Positions 23,286 through 33,400 of a stretch of 64,000 nucleotides of DNA are shown in pieces (position 1 is the first letter of the stretch; every line of letters starts with the position of its first letter). The stretch spans positions 590,501 to 654,500 of the forward strand of contig CAJZBQ010000052.1 of the NCBI GenBank assembly GCA_914767885.1. The letters run 5' to 3'. The translations under genes and the position numbers were made by a program. The stretch comes from Blepharisma stoltei. Lineage: Eukaryota; Ciliophora; Heterotrichea; Heterotrichida; Blepharismidae. The notes beneath the pieces were generated by a model that was not told the DNA's origin, did no database searches, and saw only the letters and a program-made list of their open reading frames with translations.

Positions 23286-23378
23286 CTAATTGCATGTTTC
23301 AATTTTCCATATCTTAGCATCTTTATTTACATCTAAATCTTCTGAGCTATATTTTCGATTTAGCTTTCAAATAATCTC

Positions 23379-23588
23379 TTACACATAATCAAATTGCAAT
23401 AAAAAACTATCAATAAATTGTAGATATACGAGCTTCTCATGAGAATCTTTAAATATTAAAAAAAATCCATAATTATCTGGAAATATGCTTTTTTTGGCTC
23501 TTTCCTTTCCAAGTATTCTTATATTTCTAAGTGTTAGCGTGATAAATATTATAATATCTTCAAAATTTAAATTAATTCCCTCGCGCAT
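23379..23588 (-). CDS. Possible small ORF (69 residues), doubtful
   Basis: Begins MREGINLNFEDIIIFITL and runs 69 codons. The region is AT-rich, there is no homology I can name, and an upstream in-frame TAA sets the start. It could be chance. It lies in the 529-bp gap between the coiled-coil gene and methylmalonyl-CoA mutase. Confidence 0.2.
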   Translation of the reverse strand: MREGINLNFEDIIIFITLTLRNIRILGKERAKKSIFPDNYGFFLIFKDSHEKLVYLQFIDSFLLQFDYV

Positions 23589-23814
23589 GACTAATACAAT
23601 TTCTGATATTATGTCAATTTTATAATATATAATTTTCCATAAATATCCAGAAATTTCATTGATACTCCAACTAATCTAATAAAAATGAATAATTTTATCT
23701 ATCTCTCAACCAAATAATACGACTTTTACCTTAAATTCCATCAATATTTAAATCTTTGATTAACCCATCCTTGATTTTTTATCTCCTAATATCCATTGAT
23801 TGGATTTATAAAAT

Positions 23815-25959
23815 ATGCTACGACGTATTTTAAGTAGATCATTCAGTAAGTTCGAGCAATGGAAAAAAGCAGCCGACGCTGAGCTGAAGATGAAGGATTC
23901 CTGGAAGAAGCTAACTTGGCATACCAACGAAGGCATCGAAGTCAAACCTATTTACTTTGCCGAAGATGCAATCCAAATTCCAGATGTTCCAGGCGAATAC
24001 CCATATATGAGAGGTCCATATACGACTATGTACACCCATAGGCCCTGGACGATCCGTCAGTATGCAGGTTTCAGCACAGTTGAAGAAAGCAATGCATTTT
24101 ACAGAGCCAATCTTGCAGCAGGTCAACAAGGTCTCAGTGTTGCCTTTGATTTGGCTACACACAGAGGGTATGATTCAGATCATCCTAGAGTTAAAGGTGA
24201 CGTCGGTATGGCTGGAGTGGCTATTGACACTGTAGAAGACATGAAAAGACTATTTGAAGGAATCCCACTCGGCAATATCAGTGTAAGTATGACAATGAAC
24301 GGTGCAGTTCTCCCTATTATGGCCATGTACATTGTTGCAGCTGAAGAACAAGGCGTAAACCAAAAACAACTGCAAGGGACCATCCAAAATGATATTCTTA
24401 AAGAATTCATGGTCAGAAACACCTTTATTTACCCACCAAAACCTTCAATGAAAATTGTGTCTGACATCATTGGCTACACTGCTGCACATATGCCTAAATT
24501 CAATTCTATTTCTATATCTGGCTACCATATGCAAGAAGCTGGGGCTGATAAGAAACTAGAGCTGGCTTTTACCCTTGCAGATGGGTTAGAGTACATCAGG
24601 TCTGCCTGCAGTGCTGGGCTGACTGTGGACCAAATTGCTCCTCGTTTTTCTTTCTTCTTTGGAATTGGGATGGACTTTTATATGGAAATTGCCAAGCTTA
24701 GAGCAGCCAGGCTGTTATGGGCGAAATTATTGAAAGAAAAATTCAACCCTCAAAACACAAAGTCTTTAATCTTAAGGACCCATTGTCAAACTTCTGGATG
24801 GAGTCTTACAGAACAAGATCCATTAAATAACATTGTGAGAACTGCTATAGAAGCTACCGCATCAGTCCTAGGAGGCACCCAATCTCTACATACTAACTCT
24901 TTTGATGAAGCTGTCGGACTCCCTACAGAAACTTCTGCAAGAGTCGCCAGAAACACCCAAATTATCCTACAAGAAGAAACTGGGATCACCAGAGTGGTTG
25001 ACCCATGGGGCGGGTCTTATTTTATGGAAAATTTGACCCAACAGCTTGCAGACGCCGCTTTAGAAGTTATTAATGAAGTTGAAGCTTTAGGAGGCATGGC
25101 AAAAGCTATTGAACAAGGTATGCCAAAACGAAGAATCTTAGAATCAGCAGCCAAGAGACAAGCAAAAATCGACTCAGGAGAAGAAGTCATTGTAGGTGTC
25201 AACAAGTACAAAGTTAAGCATGAAGACAAAATTGAAGTCAGAGCTGTGGACAACGCACAAGTCAGAAATGAACAGATCAAGAAAATCAACACACTGAAGG
25301 CTACCAGAGACACTGCTAAAGTAAATCAAGCATTAGAAGACTTAAGAAATGCTGCTAAAACAGAGAAAGGAAACTTGCTAGAGTTCACTGTACACGCTGT
25401 AAGAGCTAGAGCTACCCTTGGAGAAATTTCTAAAGTGCTAGAAGACGTATATGGAAGATATGCATTAGATGAGCGCATTGTCCAAGGCGCTTATTCTTCA
25501 ATTCTGACTGACGAGTTCAAAAGAGTCCAAAACAAAGTGGTAGAGTTCGAGAAAAAAGAAGGCAGAAGACCTAGAATGCTCATCGCAAAAATGGGACAAG
25601 ACGGCCACGACAGAGGTGCAAACGTCATTGCGTCAGGATTTTCTGATATGGGCTACGATGTCGATATAGGCCCACTTTTCTCAACACCTGAAGAAATCGC
25701 TTTGCAAGCTTTGGACTCTGATGTCCACATAATTGGAGTCAGCTCTCTGGCTGCTGGACATTTAACTTTGGTCCCTGACCTTATTAAATGCTTAAAAGAA
25801 AAAGGGATGAATGACGTGCTAGTTGTAGTTGGAGGAGTTATCCCTCCAAAGGATTATGACGCTCTCTATTCAGCTGGAGCTCACTTTATTTTTGGACCAG
25901 GCTCATCAGTTGCCCACTGCGCCGAAGTTTTAGTTGACAGGCTGATGAAAAAGAACTAA
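23815..25959 (+). CDS. Methylmalonyl-CoA mutase, mitochondrial
   Basis: Adenosylcobalamin-dependent mutase converting (R)-methylmalonyl-CoA to succinyl-CoA in propionate, odd-chain fatty acid and branched amino acid breakdown. 714 residues, full family length. The N-terminus ([18 protein letters not shown]) looks like a mitochondrial presequence. The catalytic TIM barrel includes [50 protein letters not shown] and [16 protein letters not shown]. The C-terminal B12-binding domain has the base-off motif [16 protein letters not shown]. The gene is uninterrupted, with no intron or IES seen, and is less AT-rich than its flanks. It implies a B12-dependent propionate pathway. Confidence 0.97.
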   Translation: MLRRILSRSFSKFEQWKKAADAELKMKDSWKKLTWHTNEGIEVKPIYFAEDAIQIPDVPGEYPYMRGPYTTMYTHRPWTIRQYAGFSTVEESNAFYRANLAAGQQGLSVAFDLATHRGYDSDHPRVKGDVGMAGVAIDTVEDMKRLFEGIPLGNISVSMTMNGAVLPIMAMYIVAAEEQGVNQKQLQGTIQNDILKEFMVRNTFIYPPKPSMKIVSDIIGYTAAHMPKFNSISISGYHMQEAGADKKLELAFTLADGLEYIRSACSAGLTVDQIAPRFSFFFGIGMDFYMEIAKLRAARLLWAKLLKEKFNPQNTKSLILRTHCQTSGWSLTEQDPLNNIVRTAIEATASVLGGTQSLHTNSFDEAVGLPTETSARVARNTQIILQEETGITRVVDPWGGSYFMENLTQQLADAALEVINEVEALGGMAKAIEQGMPKRRILESAAKRQAKIDSGEEVIVGVNKYKVKHEDKIEVRAVDNAQVRNEQIKKINTLKATRDTAKVNQALEDLRNAAKTEKGNLLEFTVHAVRARATLGEISKVLEDVYGRYALDERIVQGAYSSILTDEFKRVQNKVVEFEKKEGRRPRMLIAKMGQDGHDRGANVIASGFSDMGYDVDIGPLFSTPEEIALQALDSDVHIIGVSSLAAGHLTLVPDLIKCLKEKGMNDVLVVVGGVIPPKDYDALYSAGAHFIFGPGSSVAHCAEVLVDRLMKKN

Positions 25960-25978
25960 TTAATCATTATTTACTGGT

Positions 25979-27385
25979 TTATTTACGTGACAACTCAAAT
26001 AGCTCGAGTTTTTCGTGCTTTAAGCGCTCGTTTTCTAGTTTAAGCTCGATAATCTGCCGCTTTAAAATGCCTTCAGTAGCGTTATCAGTTTCCCGTTTGC
26101 CTTGGATTAGTTCGATGCTTTCTTTCATTATTCTGCATTGGTTGGAAAGGTCGATGTTATCTTTGTAAGATTTCTGCTGAGTTTCTTTGAAAATTTGTTT
26201 TAAATGGGAAATTTCGAGGTCGCGCTGTTCGATTTCTTTAACGTAAGATGACTCTTTGGACTCGTGCTGCTCTATAATGTGCTCGATTTCTCCTAAAATG
26301 TCGATGTCTTCTTGAGGTAAGCCTTGTCTGCTTGTATAGAGGCAGTCTGTGTAATATCCGACTGACTGTTTAGATTTTCCAAATAAATTGAATTTATAGT
26401 TCGCTGGGTCTTTAAGCTCTTTTATAGAATTGATTCCTTGCCTCAGCAAATTCCACTGCTGCTCTGTTTTTTTACTATGCTCTTTCATCTCTGTTTTTGC
26501 TCAGTCCAATTTTTCAATATAGTCAAAAATATAATTTACAGTTTCTGACTCTCCCATTTAAATTGGAAAAAAAAATCCTGCTCCAATTTAAAGTGGTGAA
26601 TATATGATTTAAAAAAAATTATAATAAATTTTCTCTATAAAAACAAATTTTATAAATTTTATATCAAAAATAATTTTATAAAATTTAGCATTTTCACCTA
26701 AAAAAATTTGTTCCAATTTAAAGGGGAAGAGTGAGTACTTTTCCCTAATTTTAGCAATTACTTCAGATTTTGGGTTCAACTCTTCTCTATACTTAGATTC
26801 CAGCTCTTCTAGTATTCCTCCAACTAATTCCAGCTTTGGTCTGAGTAAGCACTCAATTACTTCTGTTTCTAAATTATTAAAAGCTTTGCCAATAACGGTT
26901 TGAATAGTCCCTTCGTTTTTATCATATGTTTTTTCTTCCAATGAGTTTAAATATTTTTCTATACTGTCTATACAGGCGTCTAAGCCTGATTTATTTTCTG
27001 TTAAACTGCTATTTTCTTGGCCTTGGAAATTAAATTTTTTTTTTACATTGCTTTTATTATCTTTTGATTGGAATTTTTCAAAAAGTCCTTTTAACACTGG
27101 GGAAGCTTGTCGAGGTTTTAACTGTTCTTTTACTTCTAAGGTGGGTATTGATAATAAATTATTATTTGATGACAAATTTGACATTTGGGAAACTGTATTG
27201 TGTCGGAGGCTGCTGATGGTATCTTGGATATCTCCAATAGAAGATTTACTAATGCTTGGGTCGCTAATTCGGAACATAGGGTGCGCATATCCAGAAAATC
27301 TTTTATGGATTCGGGAGCCTTCTCGTGCAGTATAATTTTGTTTTGAGGATGGCTCAAAAGAAGATAAACTGGAATGAGTTTTCAT
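25979..27385 (-). CDS. Hypothetical coiled-coil protein split by a MITE
   Basis: Not recognised by family. It starts at 27385 (MKTHSSLSSFEPSSKQNY) with a Ser-rich N-terminal half. Around 26740 the frame reads IAKIREKYS, is interrupted by a family T element (26549-26731), and resumes ETVNYIFDYIEKLDWAKTEM (W = TGA). A charged helical region follows (IEQRDLEISHLKQIFKETQQ, LKRQIIELKLENERLKHEK), then the stop at 25979. About 407 residues after excision. The coiled-coil C-terminus suggests a structural or microtubule-associated role. It is convergent with the mutase gene, 19 bp apart. Confidence 0.6.
26549..26731. mobile_element. Short family T MITE in coiled-coil gene
   Basis: 183 bp, CTCTCCC...GGGGAAGAG with the AATTTAAA-type terminal motif. 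The left end is a hairpin of the motif (26553-26595). The duplication is TGA (26546-26548, 26732-26734). Excision leaving one TGA (TCA on the coding strand) joins K-Y-S to E-T-V-N-Y in frame, without any TA. Confidence 0.8.
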
Positions 27386-28476
27386 GACTTCTCTAGAAAT
27401 GTCTTTTATATTTTTATATTATTTTATATCAAAAATAAATATTTTTACTGTTGCAAAGCTAAGTTTGTATATTAAAATACTAATTAATAGTCAAAATATT
27501 ATGAATTGAAATGATTAATTATAATTGAAGCTGATATAGATGAATAACTTATTTCATTTCTCGTTCATTCAAGCTCAAAATTTGTATAAAGTGATGGGTG
27601 TTTCCATCAATTTGGAAAAATATTATGCATGAAATCTAAAAATTTTCTCATTGCAGTTACTCGGGGCATGCACCCAAGTTTTTTTCATTCTTCTTCTCAT
27701 TTTCTCTTATATGATGTGTTATAATTTTGCATATCTGGCTGCAAAATTCCTGGTATGCATGGACCATATGTCGCTTGCATGTGTAGAGCTCCAAGGGTCA
27801 TTCTTTGAGTTTCACTTACTCTCCAACAATAATAGTAAAATTTTACTTATTGCAAGAAGATAAACAATAAATTTTTATAAATTGAAGTTGGCTTATCATC
27901 AGAGGATTAATCCTAAATGCCAAAAATACATTTGCCATTATATAATAAGCAAATTCAATCTACTTATAAGAAATTTTTATTGGTTTATGATAAAAAAACA
28001 AATAAGCAAAATTTAAGTAATTATTCAGGGAGTTAGAGATAGAGGCTTTTCTTGGGATAAATAAAATTGGGCAGCCATGAATTGCTTAGTCAGATCCCAA
28101 TTGCCAAATGTTGGAGAGCTTGATATCATAGAGAGAAGCATTTAAATTAATAAAACATAAAGTTTAAAATAAAAAGATATAAAATAAGCTTTTACATGGA
28201 AGTTTTATAAATATTTATTAAGGCAACAAATCTATCAATTTAACCTATCTAACTCAACAATTTTTATAAAGGCCTTGATAAAATTAATCCTCGCCAAATA
28301 AAATATCGACAAGAAACTGCTTTCTTTGACTATCAAATAAAACCGAGATCAAAATTTTACTATAATCACAAAATTTTTGTTATCTTACTAAAATCCTTGC
28401 TTTCGAGTTATACTTAACCTCATAATTTTTTCCACTTTATTTAATTTGTACAATCGTGCTATATAAATAATTCAAA
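27386..28476. other. AT-rich intergenic region
   Basis: About 1.1 kb without supported genes. Short ORFs at 27651-27863 lack any recognisable feature. No terminal repeats or hairpins of the kinds found elsewhere were seen. Confidence 0.4.
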
Positions 28477-28857
28477 ATGCCCAGAGGCCAACCCATCTAT
28501 AAACCATCCAGAAAATCTGAAGGTTCGTCAAGCAACTCCAAAAATCAAAGCAACGTTTTGAGGTTGCCAAGTGAGAACCTAAGTATAGTCACAGTGCAAG
28601 CTACTAATGACGATTTCGAAACAATTGAATTAAGGCAAACTGTTCTTCAATTGCAAGAACAAGTTTTACATTTGCAGAAAGACTGCCAAATTTACAAGGC
28701 TAAAGCTCACAAGCTGAGGCATGAGTTGAAGAAGCTGGATTTATATAAAACTGTATGTGACTTTAAGACTGGATCTTATCTAAGAATCAATAAAAGGGAA
28801 AAGGACATCAAAAGGATCCGAAGCACATGCACTTCTCCTAAAGCAATTTATACTTAA
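28477..28857 (+). CDS. Small coiled-coil hypothetical protein
   Basis: 126 residues, not recognised. The basic N-terminus MPRGQPIYKPSRKSEGSS is followed by a leucine-zipper-like helix (TIELRQTVLQLQEQVLHLQ, about 50-68) and a basic C-terminus. The codon pattern and regular heptads support a real gene. The start at 28477 follows a long AT-rich leader. Function unknown, possibly a dimerising adaptor. Confidence 0.55.
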   Translation: MPRGQPIYKPSRKSEGSSSNSKNQSNVLRLPSENLSIVTVQATNDDFETIELRQTVLQLQEQVLHLQKDCQIYKAKAHKLRHELKKLDLYKTVCDFKTGSYLRINKREKDIKRIRSTCTSPKAIYT

Positions 28858-29313
28858 TTCTGAAAATTCTTTTATTTAATTGTTTATTAAATACATGAAT
28901 TGGATTTATAGGATTTTTATAATGGCTGAATTTTTAGTATGTCTGTAGTCTGGCATTTGGAAGTCTAAAAAATAAGATCTAAAACATGCTAGAAAAATCT
29001 AATAGGAGAAATGGAGGGTTTAGTATGTCTAGATCAATATTTTTAATTTACAGAAATTAGCAAGGTTATTGCTTTTTTAGTGGTTACTTTTTTTTGGATT
29101 GTTTTTGAGGTTTTTTGGAGTATTATCTTATTATTATTTTTTTAATTAATTAATTCTATTAAATTATAATAAAAATATTAAACACGCTTGTTTAGCTAGA
29201 AAAAAAAACCTCCCAATAATAGGCGCATATTTTTTAAGATTCATCAAAAAAATTAAATATATAATTTTAAATTATTGGATAAATTATAATTAAGAATATT
29301 TTATATTAGTATT

Positions 29314-30306
29314 ACACTCCCACTTTAAAGTGAAAAAAAATGTCTTAATTTAAAGCGTTATGGTAGGCTATTAAAAGTCATGCGCGAGCTATATTGGTGG
29401 CACAGTCACCAAAGACATCCCATATAGGAGGTTAACCGCTTTTCGACTCCAGCCCAGAGGGCTTATCACCAATAATGGATGCTGTTTTTTAAGTTCCTTC
29501 TGTCTCCTCCTCGCCTTATGACTTCAGCCTTGAGTCTGCGGCTTATAGATTTCTGCAGCCCTGCTCCGGGCGATTGAGCAGCTTGATCCCAAGAATCCTT
29601 GAAGTCTGTCAGGTGTCTAAGTGCTTTTCTTCGACAGCTATAGAAGTTTCCTATGTTTGGCGCTGTAAGGCCGATAAATTCTGATCGGAATTTATTGGTT
29701 GGCTGCACCAAATCAATGCCTTGGTCGGACCAAAAAGCGATTTGGTCCGACGAACTTGGAAAGCTCCTGGGAAAATGTCTGCGCTTTCAGCGCTATATAG
29801 AGAAACCTCTATACAAGACTATGGCAAGGCCGGCATTCCAGTTTCTCATTAGAAGAATACCTATAGGCCCTCGGATTCAAAGGACTTTGCTGGGAGCCTC
29901 AATTTTCAACTAGAGAAAAGCAGCCAAAGCATTCTCTGATAGACATTTTTTGAGCCTGCGCTTGATTCATGGCTTGGAGTCCGTCTCAGTTCGCCGCGGG
30001 ATTATTGTGCCGGGAGAGCAGCCTGACATGTTTTGCCATTTAATCTGTATGTCTGAATTTAAAGGGAGCTAATTTCTTTGTTAAAAAAATTTTCCACAAG
30101 AGCCTATTTTTAAAAAATTAAAAAAATATAAATTGACACAATATTATTGAATTTTAATATATTTTTTATTAAGAATTAATATAACATATTAATTAATTTA
30201 GCGTGTCAGCATTTACTTGCACATTTTCGATTAAATTCAGTCAAACCTATTTTTCCCTATAAAATTTCTTGAAAAAAAATTTGCTCTAATTTAAAGGGGA
30301 TTGATT
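29314..30306. mobile_element. Composite insertion with degenerate family T ends
   Basis: The edges ACTCCCACTTTAAAGTG (left) and TAATTTAAAGGGGATTG (right) resemble the family T terminal motif, and further degenerate copies occur at 29343 and 30057. The inner part (about 29365-30050) is markedly more GC-rich than the surroundings, contains short palindromes (GGTCGGACC...GGTCCGAC) and no convincing long ORF. It is intergenic, so it has no reading frame to test. Confidence 0.45.
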
Positions 30307-30441
30307 ACTTAAAAATAAAATTTTGCCTATATTTTGTTCCAATATCTAGAGCAAGTTATATTTTATCCAAAATCTGTCCAGTGCCAAAAAAATTATGGCA
30401 ATTTATTCATCACTATTTTCACATTTTAAAATAATTGTATT

Positions 30442-33400
30442 ATGCTTATTCTGCTGCTTTTAATTCAAATAATTCTAGCTTTTTCAAGATTAGACATAGC
30501 ATTCAGCCAAGAAACCAGCCAATCTCTACTCTTATCATTATCCAGAACTCTAAAACATTATTATAATGAATCTTTAGAGGTCAATATGATGCAACTAAAC
30601 AATGAAATCTCTATCGAAGATTTTGTGAATAATTCTGATATCATAGTTGATGCTACTTATAATCTTTTGCTGCAGACTAAACTAATTAAAGCAGCAAAAG
30701 TATTTGAATTTATTCACATAATCATAGGAGAGTCATCTAAAAGGGCAGACAAGCTAACTAATTTTTCTCTCCTACCAGAATATGCTCATTATGAAGCTTT
30801 AAATAGTTTTTTAGCATATTTGGACTTGCAAAGGTATATTTTAATATACAGCGAGTCCAAGCAGTCAATAAAAACCAAAAAATTTTTGTCAGAAGACCCA
30901 GATAAAAAATATGAATTTTGCTTCTCCAATGATAATAGTGCTAATGTGACTGATTATTTTATTGGAAGAGAAGTAAAACCAACAGGAATAAATAATTTTG
31001 TTGTTTTAAATGAAGGATTTGGGGCTAATAAACTAGTGAACTCATTAGTCAGAAATAAAATATATGGAGAAAATTCAGGGGTAATAGTGTGAAGTAAAGG
31101 AATATGAGGGTCTAATCAAGATGGGCTGATTGTCATTGTACAAGAAGGCTTAGAGTATGTTGAAAGCTATGATGAATATGAAGCTAATTCGGTCTTAAAC
31201 ATGCTTCAAAATCTTCTTTCTGAAAGTGCAAATTTTAAGGATAAAAAAGAAAGCATTCCAAAGTTTAATTTCTCAATTGTGAACATTCAAGATGGGCAAA
31301 GAATCATCATTGGTGCAATTCATAATGGAAAAGTTGAAATGTTTACTCAACCAATTTTTCCAGGTCACACTCTTCGAATTCCTGATTCTGCTAATTCTAA
31401 CTCTCATCTTATAATATTATAATGCGTAGTCTAAATTTCTTACTTAGGCTAGCATTTTAAATTTTTTCCAAAATTTGGAGAAAATTTTCACATGTGAAAA
31501 CACAGAGAATTCACATGTGAAAATTTTCTCCAACGTTTGAAAAAATTTCTACATGTGAAAATTTTCCCAAATGTTGGAGAAAATTTAAAATGCTAGCCTA
31601 AATAAGAAATTTAGGCAATGCATTATATATCTTAATGGACTTATTAATTCTATTTTTTTAAATTTTATAGCGTCAAGATTAGGATAAAAATTTCCATTTC
31701 TGATGGATCTCGAAACTTTGATGGGTCAATACATCATGGTACAGATGTAGTCCGTGTAGGAACTTTAAGCGCACTTAAATATGCAAGCCAAACAAATTTT
31801 ATAAAAAACTTTGATTTAGTCCTTCATCATACGGACTGTAGTGCTGAATATTATAATTATGATTTTTCATTCAATTGCTTTTTAAAGCAAAAACATGAAT
31901 TTGGAGTACTTTTTATCCCGTCAATACATGATGATGTATGTATAGGAACAATGAATGATTTCCAAGAAATGGGACTACAAATACCATTAATTGCAGACTT
32001 TTGTACTTCTTCAGAATTAAATGATAAAGAAAAGTATCCTCACTTCACACGAGTTGTCAAAGGATTTGAAGTGCATACTAGCACTATGGCGCATATGATG
32101 GGGATTTTTAGGTGGAAACATGTGGTTGTGATGTATGAAAATACCACATTAGGGAAAACTCTTTATAAGACCTTTATGGGTGTAGCGAATAAGACTGGAG
32201 TAAAAGTATTAAATGATGAAAATAAAAGAATGGTAAAAGCAAGTTATTCCAATGAGGACTTTGAAGAGTACAAAGACAATATAGCTCATGCAATAAATAC
32301 CAAAGGTAGGATAATAGGGAGTATGAATCTTAATAGCAAAAATTTTTGCAAAAAATTTTTACAAATTTTTCCTATTTTCATGCAAAAATTTTTGCTGTCT
32401 AAAAAACGCTCCAAATAATAGCTCTTTTTGTGCAGGAAGATCTTTTAAGCCATTTTTTATTTAACCCTTCCCCATTTAAAAATTTGAACAAAAAATTCGG
32501 TTGAAAGGAGTTTATTTATTTTTGATAAAAACATTATATTGCATTTTTGCTCGATCATTAAATTATGAAATTTATTGTTTCAAAGTGCATTTTACATAAA
32601 CAGTATTTTTTTACATTCCTATTTAAAATAAAACAACTTTTAATTTTTGAACAATTAAATTGATATATAATGATTATTTTACCTTTAAATATATAGAAAT
32701 TTCCCTTAAATGGCGCAGTTTGCCCTTGATTTGCTCACTGAAAAAATTTTTTGGTTCGACCAGTACCATATGGTTTGGTCAAACCCAAAAAAAATTTTCA
32801 GTGGGCAAATCAAGGGCAAACAGTGCCATCTATGGGAAATTTCTATAATTTTTTTTTTTCAATTTAAAGAGGCTAAATTTTAAGAGAAATGGAGTTTTGT
32901 TCCACTTTAAAAGTGGGGGATTTGGCTTCTCATTTTTATGATTTAGGATTAAGAGCTGGAGATGCTATATTTTTATTTTATCAAACAACTGCGTGATTTA
33001 CTAAGTATGCTACTGGTTTAGAACAATCTGTTATAACAAAATGCTTACTACCCTCTCCTCATGAGCAAGCAAAATCATTGGAAAATATCATATTAATTGT
33101 TTTTTATTGAAAATCCAGTTTACAAATACATTATAGTAAAAAGCAATTTGTCAAAAAATTAATAAAACTATATTTAGATATCAAAATATTTTCATATTAT
33201 TTTTTCTAAAATAAAAACAAGTCTCCCTCCATGAGCGAGCCAAAGATTTTTGCTAATCACAGGGTTAGAGTTATTTTATGGCTCTCTTTCATTTTTTCAA
33301 GCTGAATGATTAGGAGATTTAGGAAAAATCGCCTATAACCAAGTTGTGGACCAATGGCATGCACCCCCTGTGACTTATCAATGTCACTCATTCAACTCTG

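Noticed and set aside
23815-25959. Methylmalonyl-CoA mutase as bacterial contamination
   Set aside because: It has a mitochondrial-type presequence, sits in tandem with ciliate-type genes, and the flanks share the local AT-rich composition.
29466-29913. Coding ORFs in the GC-rich block
   Set aside because: Short, overlapping on both strands, no recognisable domain, and inside a probable mobile composite.
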